NCBI GenBank assembly: GCA_031282635.1
Contig: JAITDJ010000109.1
Location: 1-38,323, forward strand
Source of the DNA: Clostridiales bacterium
GTDB taxonomy: Bacteria; Bacillota; Clostridia; Lachnospirales; WQUN01
Reading direction: 5' to 3'
DNA length: 38,323 nt
Numbering within the stretch: the stretch's first letter is position 1; the number at the start of each line of letters is the position of its first letter. Of this stretch, positions 28,749-37,904 are shown one piece after another. The position numbers and the translations under genes are program-made. Under the pieces are notes generated by a model. It was given only the letters and a program-made list of their open reading frames with translations. It made no database searches and was not told where the DNA came from.

Positions 28749-29672
28749 TTATTCCTTAACGGCGCCCAATGTCAGGCCGCTGAGGAAGTATCGCTGAAGA
28801 AACGGGTACAGGCACATCATGGGAACCATAGAAACGATAATGGAACTCATCTTGATAGCGTCGCCTTGGACGTCAGGACGCTGCTGGCCGGGTATATTCT
28901 GTGTGGCCATAAACTGTATGTCATTGATTATTGTCCGCAGAACGTTCTGCAACGGCCATTTTTCCACCGTTTTAACGAAAAGCATGGCGTTATACCACTC
29001 ATTCCATCGATCTACCGCGTAATACAGAGTAAACGTGGCAAGAAGCGGCAGCGAAAGCGGCAGAATAATACGTAGAAGTACGGTGAAATCACCGGCGCCG
29101 TCAATCTTCGCGGATTCTTCCAAAGACGACGGCAATGATTGAAAATATTGGCATATAATCAGCATAAACATAATATTAAGACCAGTCGGCAGCACCATAA
29201 CCGCCAGACTGTCCATCAGGTGAAGATCCTTTATCAGCAGATAATAAGGTATCAACCCGCCTGAGAAATATATGGTAAACACAATAAAAAAGCGCACAAA
29301 CTTTCTGCCCGGAAACGATTTGGTCATTGGATACGCGCAGAGAACCGTAAGAAGCATATTATAAATAACGCCGAAAACCGTGATTAATAGGGAGTTCCGA
29401 TATCCTATCCATATAAGCGACGATTTAAATGTAAAATTATAAGCGTCAAGAGAAATTTTCGGCGGAATAATCATTAAGCTTTGATTCCTGAGGTATACTG
29501 TGTTCGGCACTATTGAAACCAGCAGGGCGTTATAAAACGGATAAAGGATTAAGATCGCGAACACTGCCAGGATGAACAGCAGTACGGCGTCGCTTGCTGT
29601 AAAACGTTTTATTTTGTTTCTTCGACGCACGGCGTCGCCCGAACCCGCGCGTTGTTTAAGCCCAACAAACAT
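28749..29672 (-). CDS. Carbohydrate ABC transporter permease (LplC/YtcP-like)
   Basis: EAA-loop EESAKIDGAGDFTVLLRIILPLSLPLLATF; start set at internal ATG 29672, 11 nt after upstream gene ends. Confidence 0.85.
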   Translation of the reverse strand: MFVGLKQRAGSGDAVRRRNKIKRFTASDAVLLFILAVFAILILYPFYNALLVSIVPNTVYLRNQSLMIIPPKISLDAYNFTFKSSLIWIGYRNSLLITVFGVIYNMLLTVLCAYPMTKSFPGRKFVRFFIVFTIYFSGGLIPYYLLIKDLHLMDSLAVMVLPTGLNIMFMLIICQYFQSLPSSLEESAKIDGAGDFTVLLRIILPLSLPLLATFTLYYAVDRWNEWYNAMLFVKTVEKWPLQNVLRTIINDIQFMATQNIPGQQRPDVQGDAIKMSSIIVSMVPMMCLYPFLQRYFLSGLTLGAVKE

Positions 29673-29683
29673 GGCGCGCCTTT

Positions 29684-30652
29684 CTATAGCACGGTCTTCT
29701 GACCAAGCATACGGCACACGCCGTTTGCCGCTATAAGCAGAATAAAGTTTATAATATTTTTAAACAGCCCGACAGCCGTAGGAAAGCCCAAGTTTACGCC
29801 GGACGCGCGTACGAATGACAGACGGTATATGTAGGTGTCAATTATATCGCCCATGGCGTATACAGGAGGGGTATACAGGTTAAAAACCTGGTCAAACCCG
29901 CCCTCCATTATGGCGCCGACGCGCAGGACAAACTGGATGGCGATCATACTTATAATTCCCGGCAGCGTAATGTACCATATCTTTTGCAATCGGTTGGCGC
30001 CGTCGATTTCAGTGGACTCATACAGCGCCTGATCAATCCCCGCTATGGAGGCAAGGTATATAATCGTGCCCCACCCCGCTTCTTTCCACATATCCGAAAG
30101 CACCAGAAGCCATCGGAATGTGCCGCCGTCATATAAAAAGTTCCAGTTGTCAGACATTTCCGGGCTGAAAAGTCCAACAATTCTTCGCATCATGCCGGTC
30201 GATCCCATAAGGTTCAGCATAATGCCCGCCAAGAGTACCCATGAGAGAAAATGCGGAAACGTGTATATAGTCTGAAAAACACGCCGCAAACGGGCCATAC
30301 GCACTTCGTTTATCATCAGCGCCAAAATTATGGGAAACGGAAATCCGATAAGAATACGCATAAATGATATTATCAAAGTGTTACGGAATGCCGGCAGAAA
30401 CCCGGGTTCGAGGAACATGTACTTAAAATGCTCGTAGTTGTTCCACACGCTGGCTTTTATGCCCGCGAGCTTATAATCTTTAAACGCGAGCTGTATGCCA
30501 TAAAGCGGCATATACCTAAATACAACAAAAAATGCCAATGGCAGAAGCAACATTAAATATATCCATTTGTATTGGAGTATTTCCCGCCTCAATCGCGAAA
30601 ATTGAAACACACTCTTTTTTACCTTGCCTATGGTGACGCTATCCGCTGACAT
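29684..30652 (-). CDS. Sugar ABC transporter permease (LplB-like)
   Basis: Multi-TM; EAA-loop YESTEIDGANRLQKIWYITLPGIISMIAIQFVL; SD ggaggagggg. Confidence 0.85.
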   Translation of the reverse strand: MSADSVTIGKVKKSVFQFSRLRREILQYKWIYLMLLLPLAFFVVFRYMPLYGIQLAFKDYKLAGIKASVWNNYEHFKYMFLEPGFLPAFRNTLIISFMRILIGFPFPIILALMINEVRMARLRRVFQTIYTFPHFLSWVLLAGIMLNLMGSTGMMRRIVGLFSPEMSDNWNFLYDGGTFRWLLVLSDMWKEAGWGTIIYLASIAGIDQALYESTEIDGANRLQKIWYITLPGIISMIAIQFVLRVGAIMEGGFDQVFNLYTPPVYAMGDIIDTYIYRLSFVRASGVNLGFPTAVGLFKNIINFILLIAANGVCRMLGQKTVL

Positions 30653-30665
30653 CGATCCCCTCCTC

Positions 30666-30697
30666 CATAGAAGACTGAATTCATAGAAGACTGAATT
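30666..30697 (-). repeat. 16-bp perfect tandem duplication in the ABC operon leader
   Basis: CATAGAAGACTGAATT x2 on + strand, abutting the SD region of the minus-strand permease. Confidence 0.9.
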
Positions 30698-31011
30698 CTC
30701 TGATTATGCTTCCATATGTATAAGTATAACATCTTTGATACAAAAGACAAGATTTTTTTATATATAATATAAGTTTTTTTTCAGCAATGCCTTTTTATCT
30801 GATTAATTGGCTATTAATTGGTCACAAAAATGGTATATTTTTCTTCAGGCATGAGGGCGCGATTGTCTCGCCGCTGATGATCCGCGACGAGTTTTACGCA
30901 GTGCCGGGCAATTGATATGTCGAGGAGATCTTTAAAATCATAAAAAATAATGTGGCGTTAAAAATAAAAATGTGCTATTCTATATTATACAGTAAATTCT
31001 GGAGGATTGAT

Positions 31012-31812
31012 ATGGATCTTGACTATATAAGGGGTATTCTCTGCCTCGACAGAAAAAAAGCGCTGGTTACAGGCGGGAATTCGGGTATCGGCAGAGGAAT
31101 CGCGCGATCGCTCACGGCATTTGGGGCTGAAGTGTCGATTGTTGGCCGGGATAGGCGTTCACTTGATGAAACAGCGCGGGAATTGCGCGAACTGGGCGGT
31201 TTCGGCAAGGCGTATCAGGCGGATATAAGCGATAAAACAGAACTGGATCGCGTGTTTGACGCTTACGCCGCTGATTTCGACGAAACACTGGATATTTTAG
31301 CCGCTAACGCGGGTGTTTCTTTTTTCAAAAGCGCTCTTGATACCACGGAAGACGAGGTCGACACACTGATAAACACGAACTTAAAGGGCGTGCTATTCTG
31401 CTGTCAGAGGGCGGCTGAAATGATGAAAAAAAGGATGAACGGCTGCATCATCATAACCACGTCGGTGAACGCGCTTTACCCTCTGCCCTCTCAAGCGCTT
31501 TATACTGCCACAAAGGCCGCGCAGGAGGCATTGAAAGAGTGTTTGGCGGTAGATCTCGGGCCTTACGGCATACGGGTAAACAACATAGCGCCGGGCGCGG
31601 TCAAATCCAACCTTGCCCGCAATTTTAATTTTCCTCCTCCGAGTCCTGAAGACTCCTCCGAAAAACCCCGGAGAATGGAACTTCCCCTGGGACGCGTCGG
31701 TGAGCCGGATGATATCGGCGATGTTGTCGCGTGTATGGCGTCCGACGCTTTCAAATATATGACGGGTTCCACCGTGCTTGTGGACGGCGGGCTTAAGTTG
31801 CGTTATAAGTGA
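31012..31812 (+). CDS. SDR-family oxidoreductase
   Basis: KKALVTGGNSGIGRGIARSL, LAANAG, YTATKAA, IRVNNIAPGAVKS; ATG 31012 preceded by ggagg SD (listed GTG 30952 unlikely). Confidence 0.9.
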   Translation: MDLDYIRGILCLDRKKALVTGGNSGIGRGIARSLTAFGAEVSIVGRDRRSLDETARELRELGGFGKAYQADISDKTELDRVFDAYAADFDETLDILAANAGVSFFKSALDTTEDEVDTLINTNLKGVLFCCQRAAEMMKKRMNGCIIITTSVNALYPLPSQALYTATKAAQEALKECLAVDLGPYGIRVNNIAPGAVKSNLARNFNFPPPSPEDSSEKPRRMELPLGRVGEPDDIGDVVACMASDAFKYMTGSTVLVDGGLKLRYK

Positions 31813-31879
31813 AGAAGTATCTTTAACATAGAACTTTAACATAGAATATTTAGTATAAAATACTAAGGGAGGCACGTTT

Positions 31880-32845
31880 ATGAAACTCGGATTGGTATTT
31901 GAATCTCCGGATACGCCGCGCGCGGTTTTGGCCAAGCAGCTGGGATTAAAATACGTGGTGTCAAGCATAGCCGGCGGCACGCCGAAAGAAGATTTAAACG
32001 CAGCGTATGCGGCCAGGGTAAAACTGTTTAAAGACGCCGGCTTTGAATTTGGCGTGATGGAAGGTTTTGGCGGCATTGAACATATTAAGCTGGACAAGCC
32101 TGAAGCCGACCAGGAAATGGACTACGCGAAAAAGACGGTGGAAGCTTTAGGCCGCAACGGCATAAAAGTTGCGTGTTATAATTGGATGCCTGTGGTGGGT
32201 TGGCTGCGTACGCGTTTGGCGGTTCCTTCAAGGGGCGGCGCCACGGTTACTGCGTTTGATATAGACGACTTAAACCCGGAAGAACGCACATGGGCGGGCG
32301 AGATCAACGCGGAAACACTATGGAGAACCCTTGAAGGTTTTTTACGCGAACTGATACCCGTCGCCGAGAAGTGGGACGTCAAGCTGTCTCTCCATCCGGA
32401 CGATCCGCCGTTGACGACGCCCATTAAAGGCATAGCCCGTATTATTACCAGTGCGCACAATTATCAAAGGGTGTTTGACATTGTGGACAGCCCTTATAAC
32501 ACCATGACATTCTGTCAGGCCAATATCGCGGCCATGGGCGAGGACGTCCCCGCCGCAATCCGCCGTTTTGGCCGGCAGGGAAAAATTTCGTTCGTACATT
32601 TCAGAAATATTATTGGCGATAGATACCGTTTCAAAGAAGCGTTTCATGACGAACCGGGCATGATAGATATGTATCAGGCTATGAAAGCTTATTATGAGGT
32701 GGGGTTTGACGGGCATATGCGGCCGGATCACGTGCCCACGCTGGTCGGCGAGCCGAACGACAGACCCAGTTACGCCTTGCAGGCGAATCTGCACGCGGTC
32801 GGGTATATTCAGGGGTTAATGGAGTCTATCGAAAAGCAGATGTAG
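31880..32845 (+). CDS. uxuA: Mannonate dehydratase-like (UxuA family)
   Basis: ACYNWMPVVGWLRT, LSLHPDDPPLT, NTMTFCQANIAAMGEDVPAAIRRFGRQGKISFVHFRNI, HMRPDHVPTL. Confidence 0.88.
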   Translation: MKLGLVFESPDTPRAVLAKQLGLKYVVSSIAGGTPKEDLNAAYAARVKLFKDAGFEFGVMEGFGGIEHIKLDKPEADQEMDYAKKTVEALGRNGIKVACYNWMPVVGWLRTRLAVPSRGGATVTAFDIDDLNPEERTWAGEINAETLWRTLEGFLRELIPVAEKWDVKLSLHPDDPPLTTPIKGIARIITSAHNYQRVFDIVDSPYNTMTFCQANIAAMGEDVPAAIRRFGRQGKISFVHFRNIIGDRYRFKEAFHDEPGMIDMYQAMKAYYEVGFDGHMRPDHVPTLVGEPNDRPSYALQANLHAVGYIQGLMESIEKQM

Positions 32846-32851
32846 ATCGAA

Positions 32852-32885
32852 AAGCGCCCCATAACACGCGGGGCGCTTATTATTT
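32852..32885 (+). terminator. Rho-independent terminator after uxuA-like gene
   Basis: AAGCGCCCC - ataacacgc - GGGGCGCTT then attattta. Confidence 0.8.
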
Positions 32886-32912
32886 AGGTATTGCGAGGAT
32901 AATATTAATACC

Positions 32913-32941
32913 TTGACAAACGGATTGCCGCTTGCTAAACT
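32913..32941 (+). promoter_or_regulatory. Promoter of tRNA-Thr
   Basis: TTGACA - 17 bp - TAAACT, ending 15 nt upstream of the tRNA. Confidence 0.75.
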
Positions 32942-32956
32942 AATATATGGTTTTTC

Positions 32957-33029
<73 letters not shown>

Positions 33030-33079
33030 TAATACAAGAAACCCGCATGGCACAAAGGGTTATGCGAACAAGGAAGTAT

Positions 33080-33113
33080 GTACGGCGGCGTAGTTTCGGC
33101 TACGCCGCCGTGC
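33080..33113 (+). terminator. Strong hairpin downstream of tRNA-Thr, possible terminator
   Basis: ACGGCGGCGTAG - TTTCGG - CTACGCCGCCGT; weak T-tail. Confidence 0.5.
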
Positions 33114-33222
33114 GTATTTCTATGCGCTGATCTGGCTGATTATAGTACGGACAGACCGGCGTGTCTTTGCAATGCCAGACGGAGGTATGGTTAAATTGAC
33201 ATAGCCGAGCTTTTATAAGCTC

Positions 33223-33254
33223 AAGGGCAGGGAGCCACATGGTTCCCTGCCCTT
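33223..33254 (+). repeat. 14-bp stem-loop, function unclear
   Basis: AAGGGCAGGGAGCC - acat - GGTTCCCTGCCCTT (one G-U pair); no T-tract. Confidence 0.6.
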
Positions 33255-33284
33255 GTTACGTTAATTATTCGTGTACCTACTTTA

Positions 33285-33345
33285 TTTCACCATTTCACTT
33301 GACGAAAGTGAAATGAAGTGATATAGTCAAAATAGTGAAATGAAG
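33285..33345 (+). promoter_or_regulatory. Promoter with overlapping repeated operator upstream of AlbA_2 gene
   Basis: TTGACG (33299-33304) - 17 bp - TATAGT (33322-33327). AGTGAAATGAAG at 33307-33318 and 33334-33345; inverted CATTTCACTT at 33291-33300. Confidence 0.7.
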
Positions 33346-33353
33346 GTGACGAC

Positions 33354-34646
33354 GTGGACGAAAACAACCGTATAGAATTTAAGCGAGAGTATACTGCGGA
33401 TATTAATAAAGAAGTTATCGCCTTTGCCAATGCAGACGGCGGTATCATCTACGTTGGGCGAGATAATAGAGGAAATCAATATCCCTTAACGGATATTGAC
33501 GGAACGCTTACACAAATAACTAACAGCATACGCGACGCAATTTTGCCCGATATAACAATGTTTATCACTTATGAAACTGTTGATAATGTCATTGTCATTA
33601 CTGTCGGAGAGGGAACGAACAAGCCTTATTACCTTGCAGATAAAGGTCTGAAACCATCCGGTGTATATGTCCGGCAAGGCGCGTCGTCAGTCCCTGCGAG
33701 CTTTGAGCAAATACGCGAGATGATTAAGCTGACGGATGACGATAAATATGAAACCGCCCGCTCTTTAACGCAGGATTTGGCCTTTTCTGCTGCGGCAGAG
33801 GAGTTTGGCGGGTGTGGGATAGCGTTTGGCGACAGCCAAAAAAGAACGCTTGGACTTATCGGCGCGGACGGTTTGTATACCAATTTAGGGCTATTGCTTT
33901 CCGACCAATGTGTTCACACTGTCAAATTCGCCGTGTTTAACGGGACAAAAAAGGGTGAATTTAAGACGCGCAAGGAAATCGGAGGTTCTGTGATAAAACA
34001 AATGCGTTCAGCCTTCGATTTTCTTAGTCTGTCCAACAATCTTGCCGCCACTTTCTCAGGACTTGACCGAGTTGAGCAGTATGATTATCCGGAAGAAGCA
34101 ATCCGTGAAGCTATGCTCAACGCGATAGTACACAGGGACTATTCATTTTCGGGCAGCATAATCGTAAACATATACGATGACTGCATAGAGTTTGTGTCCT
34201 TGGGCGGTCTTATGCCCGGATTGCAAAAAGAGGATTTGTTTCTCGGCATTTCCCAACCGCGCAATGAAAAGCTGGCGAATGTTTTTTATCGCCTCAAATA
34301 CATCGAGGCTTACGGAACAGGTCTGCGGCGCATTATGCAGTATTACGAGGAATTGTCTGTCAAGCCGGATATAACCGCGACACACGGGGGGTTTGTGCTT
34401 ACAATTCCGAGTCTGAATTATGCAAGTCCGTTAAAACCCAAACGTAAAAGCGTTCAAATATCACAGCAGCAAATTGTAATGGATTATTTACGAGAAAACG
34501 GTTCAATAACCAATGAGATTGTACAAACGATTCTCTCTGTTAAACAGACGCGGGCATACGCAATTATACGTTCATTGGTTGAAGATGGCCTGATTATGAA
34601 AAAGAGTGCGACGAGAGCGGAAAACAAGTACATCTTAGCTGAATAG
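33354..34646 (+). CDS. AlbA_2 (Schlafen-like) domain, RecG C-terminal-like putative transcriptional regulator
   Basis: RIEFKREYTADINKEVIAFANADGGIIYVGRDNRG; YPEEAIREAMLNAIVHRDYS; C-terminal wHTH; GTG start with aagg SD. Confidence 0.85.
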   Translation: MDENNRIEFKREYTADINKEVIAFANADGGIIYVGRDNRGNQYPLTDIDGTLTQITNSIRDAILPDITMFITYETVDNVIVITVGEGTNKPYYLADKGLKPSGVYVRQGASSVPASFEQIREMIKLTDDDKYETARSLTQDLAFSAAAEEFGGCGIAFGDSQKRTLGLIGADGLYTNLGLLLSDQCVHTVKFAVFNGTKKGEFKTRKEIGGSVIKQMRSAFDFLSLSNNLAATFSGLDRVEQYDYPEEAIREAMLNAIVHRDYSFSGSIIVNIYDDCIEFVSLGGLMPGLQKEDLFLGISQPRNEKLANVFYRLKYIEAYGTGLRRIMQYYEELSVKPDITATHGGFVLTIPSLNYASPLKPKRKSVQISQQQIVMDYLRENGSITNEIVQTILSVKQTRAYAIIRSLVEDGLIMKKSATRAENKYILAE

Positions 34647-34833
34647 GCGTCTCCGTACCCATGTGTTCGGACACGTCGCTGCGGAACACGGCCCAAGCAA
34701 TTGAATATTACTGCCCAATACGGCAATAATATTCAGCGCAACCCTTGCTTCTTTCTTGCCCTGTGGTATATAGTGATTGTCAGAGCCGTATTAGGCTAAA
34801 TGTTTATAGTCGCGACCGGACGACACCGCAAAG

Positions 34834-35519
34834 ATGAATTATCTGCGCGCGCTGTTCAGCGAGGTTCATATCAAGGACATCGTAGAACGGAAAAAAATAG
34901 AGCGTGAAGATGTGCTGGACATACTGGCGTCTTCTGTCGGTTCGCTGACAAACCCGACAAAACTGACCAATACGCTGAAATTACGCCAACGCATATCTGT
35001 TTCCCCAAACACCATTAAGTGTACATCGGGCATTTAGCCGATGCCTTTCTGTTCGCGGAAAGCAAACGGTATGATGTCAGGGGCAAGGCTTACATAGACA
35101 GTCCAAGCAAATATTACTGCGAGGGCATCGGTCTTAGAAACGCCCGCATCGGATTCCGTCAGCAAGAAATGACGCACATGATGGAAAACATTCTGTATAA
35201 CGAACTCATTCTGCGTAGGTTTTCGGTTGATGTCGGAGTGGTCTATGCGCGTGAACTGAACCGGAACAACAACTCCGTGCGAGTCCCGAAAGAGATTGAC
35301 TTTGTTAAAACCGTAGCAGGAAAGAAAGCCTACATCCAATCGTTATACGCGATGGAAAGCGACGAGAAACGGGCAAGTGAGGTAAAACCGTTTACGCTGA
35401 CAGGAGACTCGTTCCCGAAAATTATCGTCAGAAAAGATATCGGAAAGCGGTGGTATGACGACGAATGGGTTCTGAACATCGGTCTCATGGACTTCCTTTT
35501 GGACGAAACAGTGGTCTGA
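34834..35519 (+). pseudogene. Decayed DUF4143-type ATPase gene (C-terminal part only, frameshifted)
   Basis: Two ORFs: NYLRALFSEVHIKDIVERKKIEREDVLDILASSVGSLTNPTKLTNTLK...SPNTIK then, in another frame, YIGHLADAFLFAESKRYDVRGKAYIDSPSKYYCEGIGLRNARIGFRQQEMTHMMENILYNELILRRFSVDVG...; no Walker-motif region upstream. Confidence 0.8.
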
Positions 35520-35658
35520 GCTATCTTTCCGGCGCCTTTTGTTTCTTGGGCTTACGATCTACTTGCATTTCTTGCGCCTCGATCTGCCGTTTCATAGCGG
35601 CATACCTCCCGCAACTGTTGAATTTCAGAGCATAATAAGGAGAGAAACAGTCATACAG

Positions 35659-35688
35659 CAAAAAGGCGCCCATTTTGGACGCCTTTAA
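35659..35688 (-). terminator. Terminator downstream of tRNA-Met (minus strand)
   Basis: Minus strand aaaggcgtccaaaatgggcgccttttt. Confidence 0.7.
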
Positions 35689-35720
35689 TCACATTCACTC
35701 AGTCGCATCGTTTTAATTTA

Positions 35721-35794
35721 TGGGCCCTCAGGGACTCGAACCCGGGACCGCCCGGTTATGAGCCGGATGCTCTAACCAACTGAGCTAAGGGCCC
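35721..35794 (-). tRNA. tRNA with CAT anticodon (elongator Met, or Ile2 if lysidine-modified)
   Basis: GGGCCCTTAGCTCAGTTGGTTAGAGCATCCGGCTCATAACCGGGCGGTCCCGGGTTCGAGTCCCTGAGGGCCCA; loop CTCATAA. Confidence 0.92.
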
Positions 35795-35808
35795 TGAACG
35801 ACTTAAGT

Positions 35809-35837
35809 ATGATACACCTATAAAATGTTACTGTCAA
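35809..35837 (-). promoter_or_regulatory. Promoter of the CAT tRNA
   Basis: Minus strand TTGACA - 17 bp - TATCAT. Confidence 0.7.
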
Positions 35838-35944
35838 TAGCGTATCGCTTAATATAAAAAAATTTATTTGGACTGGAAAAAATAAGGAAGGATCTGTATA
35901 ATAATTGTACCTGATAACACATCAAAAAAGAAAAGGGGACTACA

Positions 35945-36343
35945 ATGGACATCCGTAAACTGTCCGAAGCGGCGGTTTTCGCAAGGGAGAAATCGTACAG
36001 CCCTTATTCAGGGTTTAAAGTCGGCGCTGCTCTGCTTGCTAAAAACGGAAGCGTGTATACGGGATGCAATATTGAAAACGCGGCGTACACGCCCACAATA
36101 TGCGCGGAACGCGTTGCCTTCGCAAAAGCTGTTTCAGAAGGCGAACTTGAATTTACCGCCATTGCCGTGGCGGGGTGGGGGAGTGACGCGGGCTTTGCCT
36201 ACCCATGCGGGGTTTGCCGTCAGGTTATGATGGAGTTTTGCGATCCGTCGGATTTTATTATTATTGTTACGGACGGCACCGAGAATCGGGAACACACCTT
36301 GGCGGAGTTATTGCCGGAAGGGTTCGGGCCGCGTAGTTTATAG
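35945..36343 (+). CDS. cdd: Cytidine deaminase
   Basis: YSPYSGFKVGAALL, GCNIENAAYTPTICAERVAFAKAVSEG, PCGVCRQVMMEF. Confidence 0.93.
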   Translation: MDIRKLSEAAVFAREKSYSPYSGFKVGAALLAKNGSVYTGCNIENAAYTPTICAERVAFAKAVSEGELEFTAIAVAGWGSDAGFAYPCGVCRQVMMEFCDPSDFIIIVTDGTENREHTLAELLPEGFGPRSL

Positions 36344-36369
36344 CATTGTATTATATACAGGAGGCTGAA

Positions 36370-37140
36370 ATGGAAAAGTTGTATCATATAGATTTCGACG
36401 ACTCGCACGGCGCCAAGTATGCGCTGCTGCCGGGGGATCCTGGTCGTGTTGAGCAAATTGCGTCAAACTTGGACAATCCGCGTTTTTTTCACCAAAACCG
36501 TGAATATACGGCGTGGGTAGGCTATCTTAGGGGCGAACGCGTACTGGTAATGTCCACCGGGATGGGAGGGCCCTCAACCGCAATCGCTGTCGAAGAGCTA
36601 TACAAAACCGGCGTGAACACTTTTATCCGGGTGGGGACATGCGGCGGCATGGCTGACGAGGTAAAGGGCGGCGACATGGTTATTGCCAACGCGGCCATCA
36701 GGATGGAAGGAACAAGCCGTGAATATGTTCCCATTGAGTTCCCCGCCGTAGCAAATTTGGAGGTAACGAACGCGCTGATTAAAGCCGCGGAGCAAAATAA
36801 CAGCAGACATCACACAGGCATAGTTCAATGCAAAGATTCCTTCTACGGCCAGCATGATCCGGAACGGCAGCCCGCTGGCTACGAACTGCTGAATAAATGG
36901 AGCGCTTGGATGAAAGCCGGCTGCTTGGCTTCTGAAATGGAAAGCGCGGCTTTATACATAGTGGCCCAAATACTGAGGGCCAGGGCGGGCTGTGCCCTGC
37001 ACGTGGTCTGGAATAAGGATCGGGAAAAGAAAGGGCTGTCTAACCCACAGTCGCATGACACCAGTAAAGTATCCAAGGTCGCGGCGGATGCCGTTAGCAT
37101 TTTGATAGAACAGGATTTGAAAAAACAATATAAGCGGTAA
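36370..37140 (+). CDS. udp: Uridine phosphorylase
   Basis: YALLPGDPGRVEQIA, MSTGMGGPSTAIAVEEL, FIRVGTCGGM, ASEMESAALYIVA; ATG 36370 with aggaggc SD. Confidence 0.88.
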   Translation: MEKLYHIDFDDSHGAKYALLPGDPGRVEQIASNLDNPRFFHQNREYTAWVGYLRGERVLVMSTGMGGPSTAIAVEELYKTGVNTFIRVGTCGGMADEVKGGDMVIANAAIRMEGTSREYVPIEFPAVANLEVTNALIKAAEQNNSRHHTGIVQCKDSFYGQHDPERQPAGYELLNKWSAWMKAGCLASEMESAALYIVAQILRARAGCALHVVWNKDREKKGLSNPQSHDTSKVSKVAADAVSILIEQDLKKQYKR

Positions 37141-37212
37141 GAGCATGCGTAAATTATGGGTATGAGGTATTATGCTTGCGGGCATAAAGCATGGTGAAAT
37201 CGGAGGTTCAAA

Positions 37213-37722
37213 ATGGTTAAGCCAACCGAAGTAAAAAACAAGGCGCAACAGATCGCAGAACAGAACTACAAATTCAGGGCGTTCCTGAAAAGCTGTACTC
37301 ATGATGACAAACTCGACGCGCAGTTTTTGGAGCTCCACGAGGGACTGTTCGCGGATTACGATTGCTGCAAGTGTAACAACTGCTGTAAGTCGTACAATAT
37401 AATTCTCGACAGCGGCGAAGTTAAGAGACTATCGGAGTTCATTGGATTAGCGGAGGGCGTTTTTGCCGCCGAGTATTTGATTGACGCTGACCCAGAGGAC
37501 GAGAAGCCATTTAAGTTTAAGGCAAATCCATGCGCGTTCCTCAATGATGACGGCCGGTGCTTGATTCAGAACTGTAAACCCGAAGTCTGCACAGGTTTCC
37601 CATACACCGACCAACCTCATAGGCTGTCGAGGATGTACAGTGTTATCGAACACGCCGAAGTGTGTCCTGTGGTCTATGAGATACTTGAGCGGCTTAAGGT
37701 GATGTACAGGTTTCGGAAATGA
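37213..37722 (+). CDS. YkgJ-family cysteine-cluster protein
   Basis: CCKCNNCCKSYNIILDSGEVKRLSEF ... NPCAFLNDDGRCLIQNCKPEVCTGFPY. Confidence 0.8.
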   Translation: MVKPTEVKNKAQQIAEQNYKFRAFLKSCTHDDKLDAQFLELHEGLFADYDCCKCNNCCKSYNIILDSGEVKRLSEFIGLAEGVFAAEYLIDADPEDEKPFKFKANPCAFLNDDGRCLIQNCKPEVCTGFPYTDQPHRLSRMYSVIEHAEVCPVVYEILERLKVMYRFRK

Positions 37723-37856
37723 GCAAGTCACGCGGCTAGCATTGAAGATTTTTTATGCAAACAATACGACACTGCTGCACAGGCGAGGAAATGCGGGATT
37801 TGAGCAGATATTCAGTGTCTGAATATGAGCGCCCTGAATACGAGCACACCGCTTGA

Positions 37857-37892
37857 TAAACTCATGATTCTGTTTAAACTCATGATTCTGTT
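37857..37892 (+). repeat. 18-bp perfect tandem duplication
   Basis: TAAACTCATGATTCTGTT twice, head to tail. Confidence 0.9.
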
Positions 37893-37904
37893 GTACTATA
37901 CCAA

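Noticed and set aside
30952-31011. GTG start for the SDR at 30952
   Set aside because: ATG 31012 has a strong GGAGG SD and starts just before the Rossmann motif; upstream codons look like a gene remnant.
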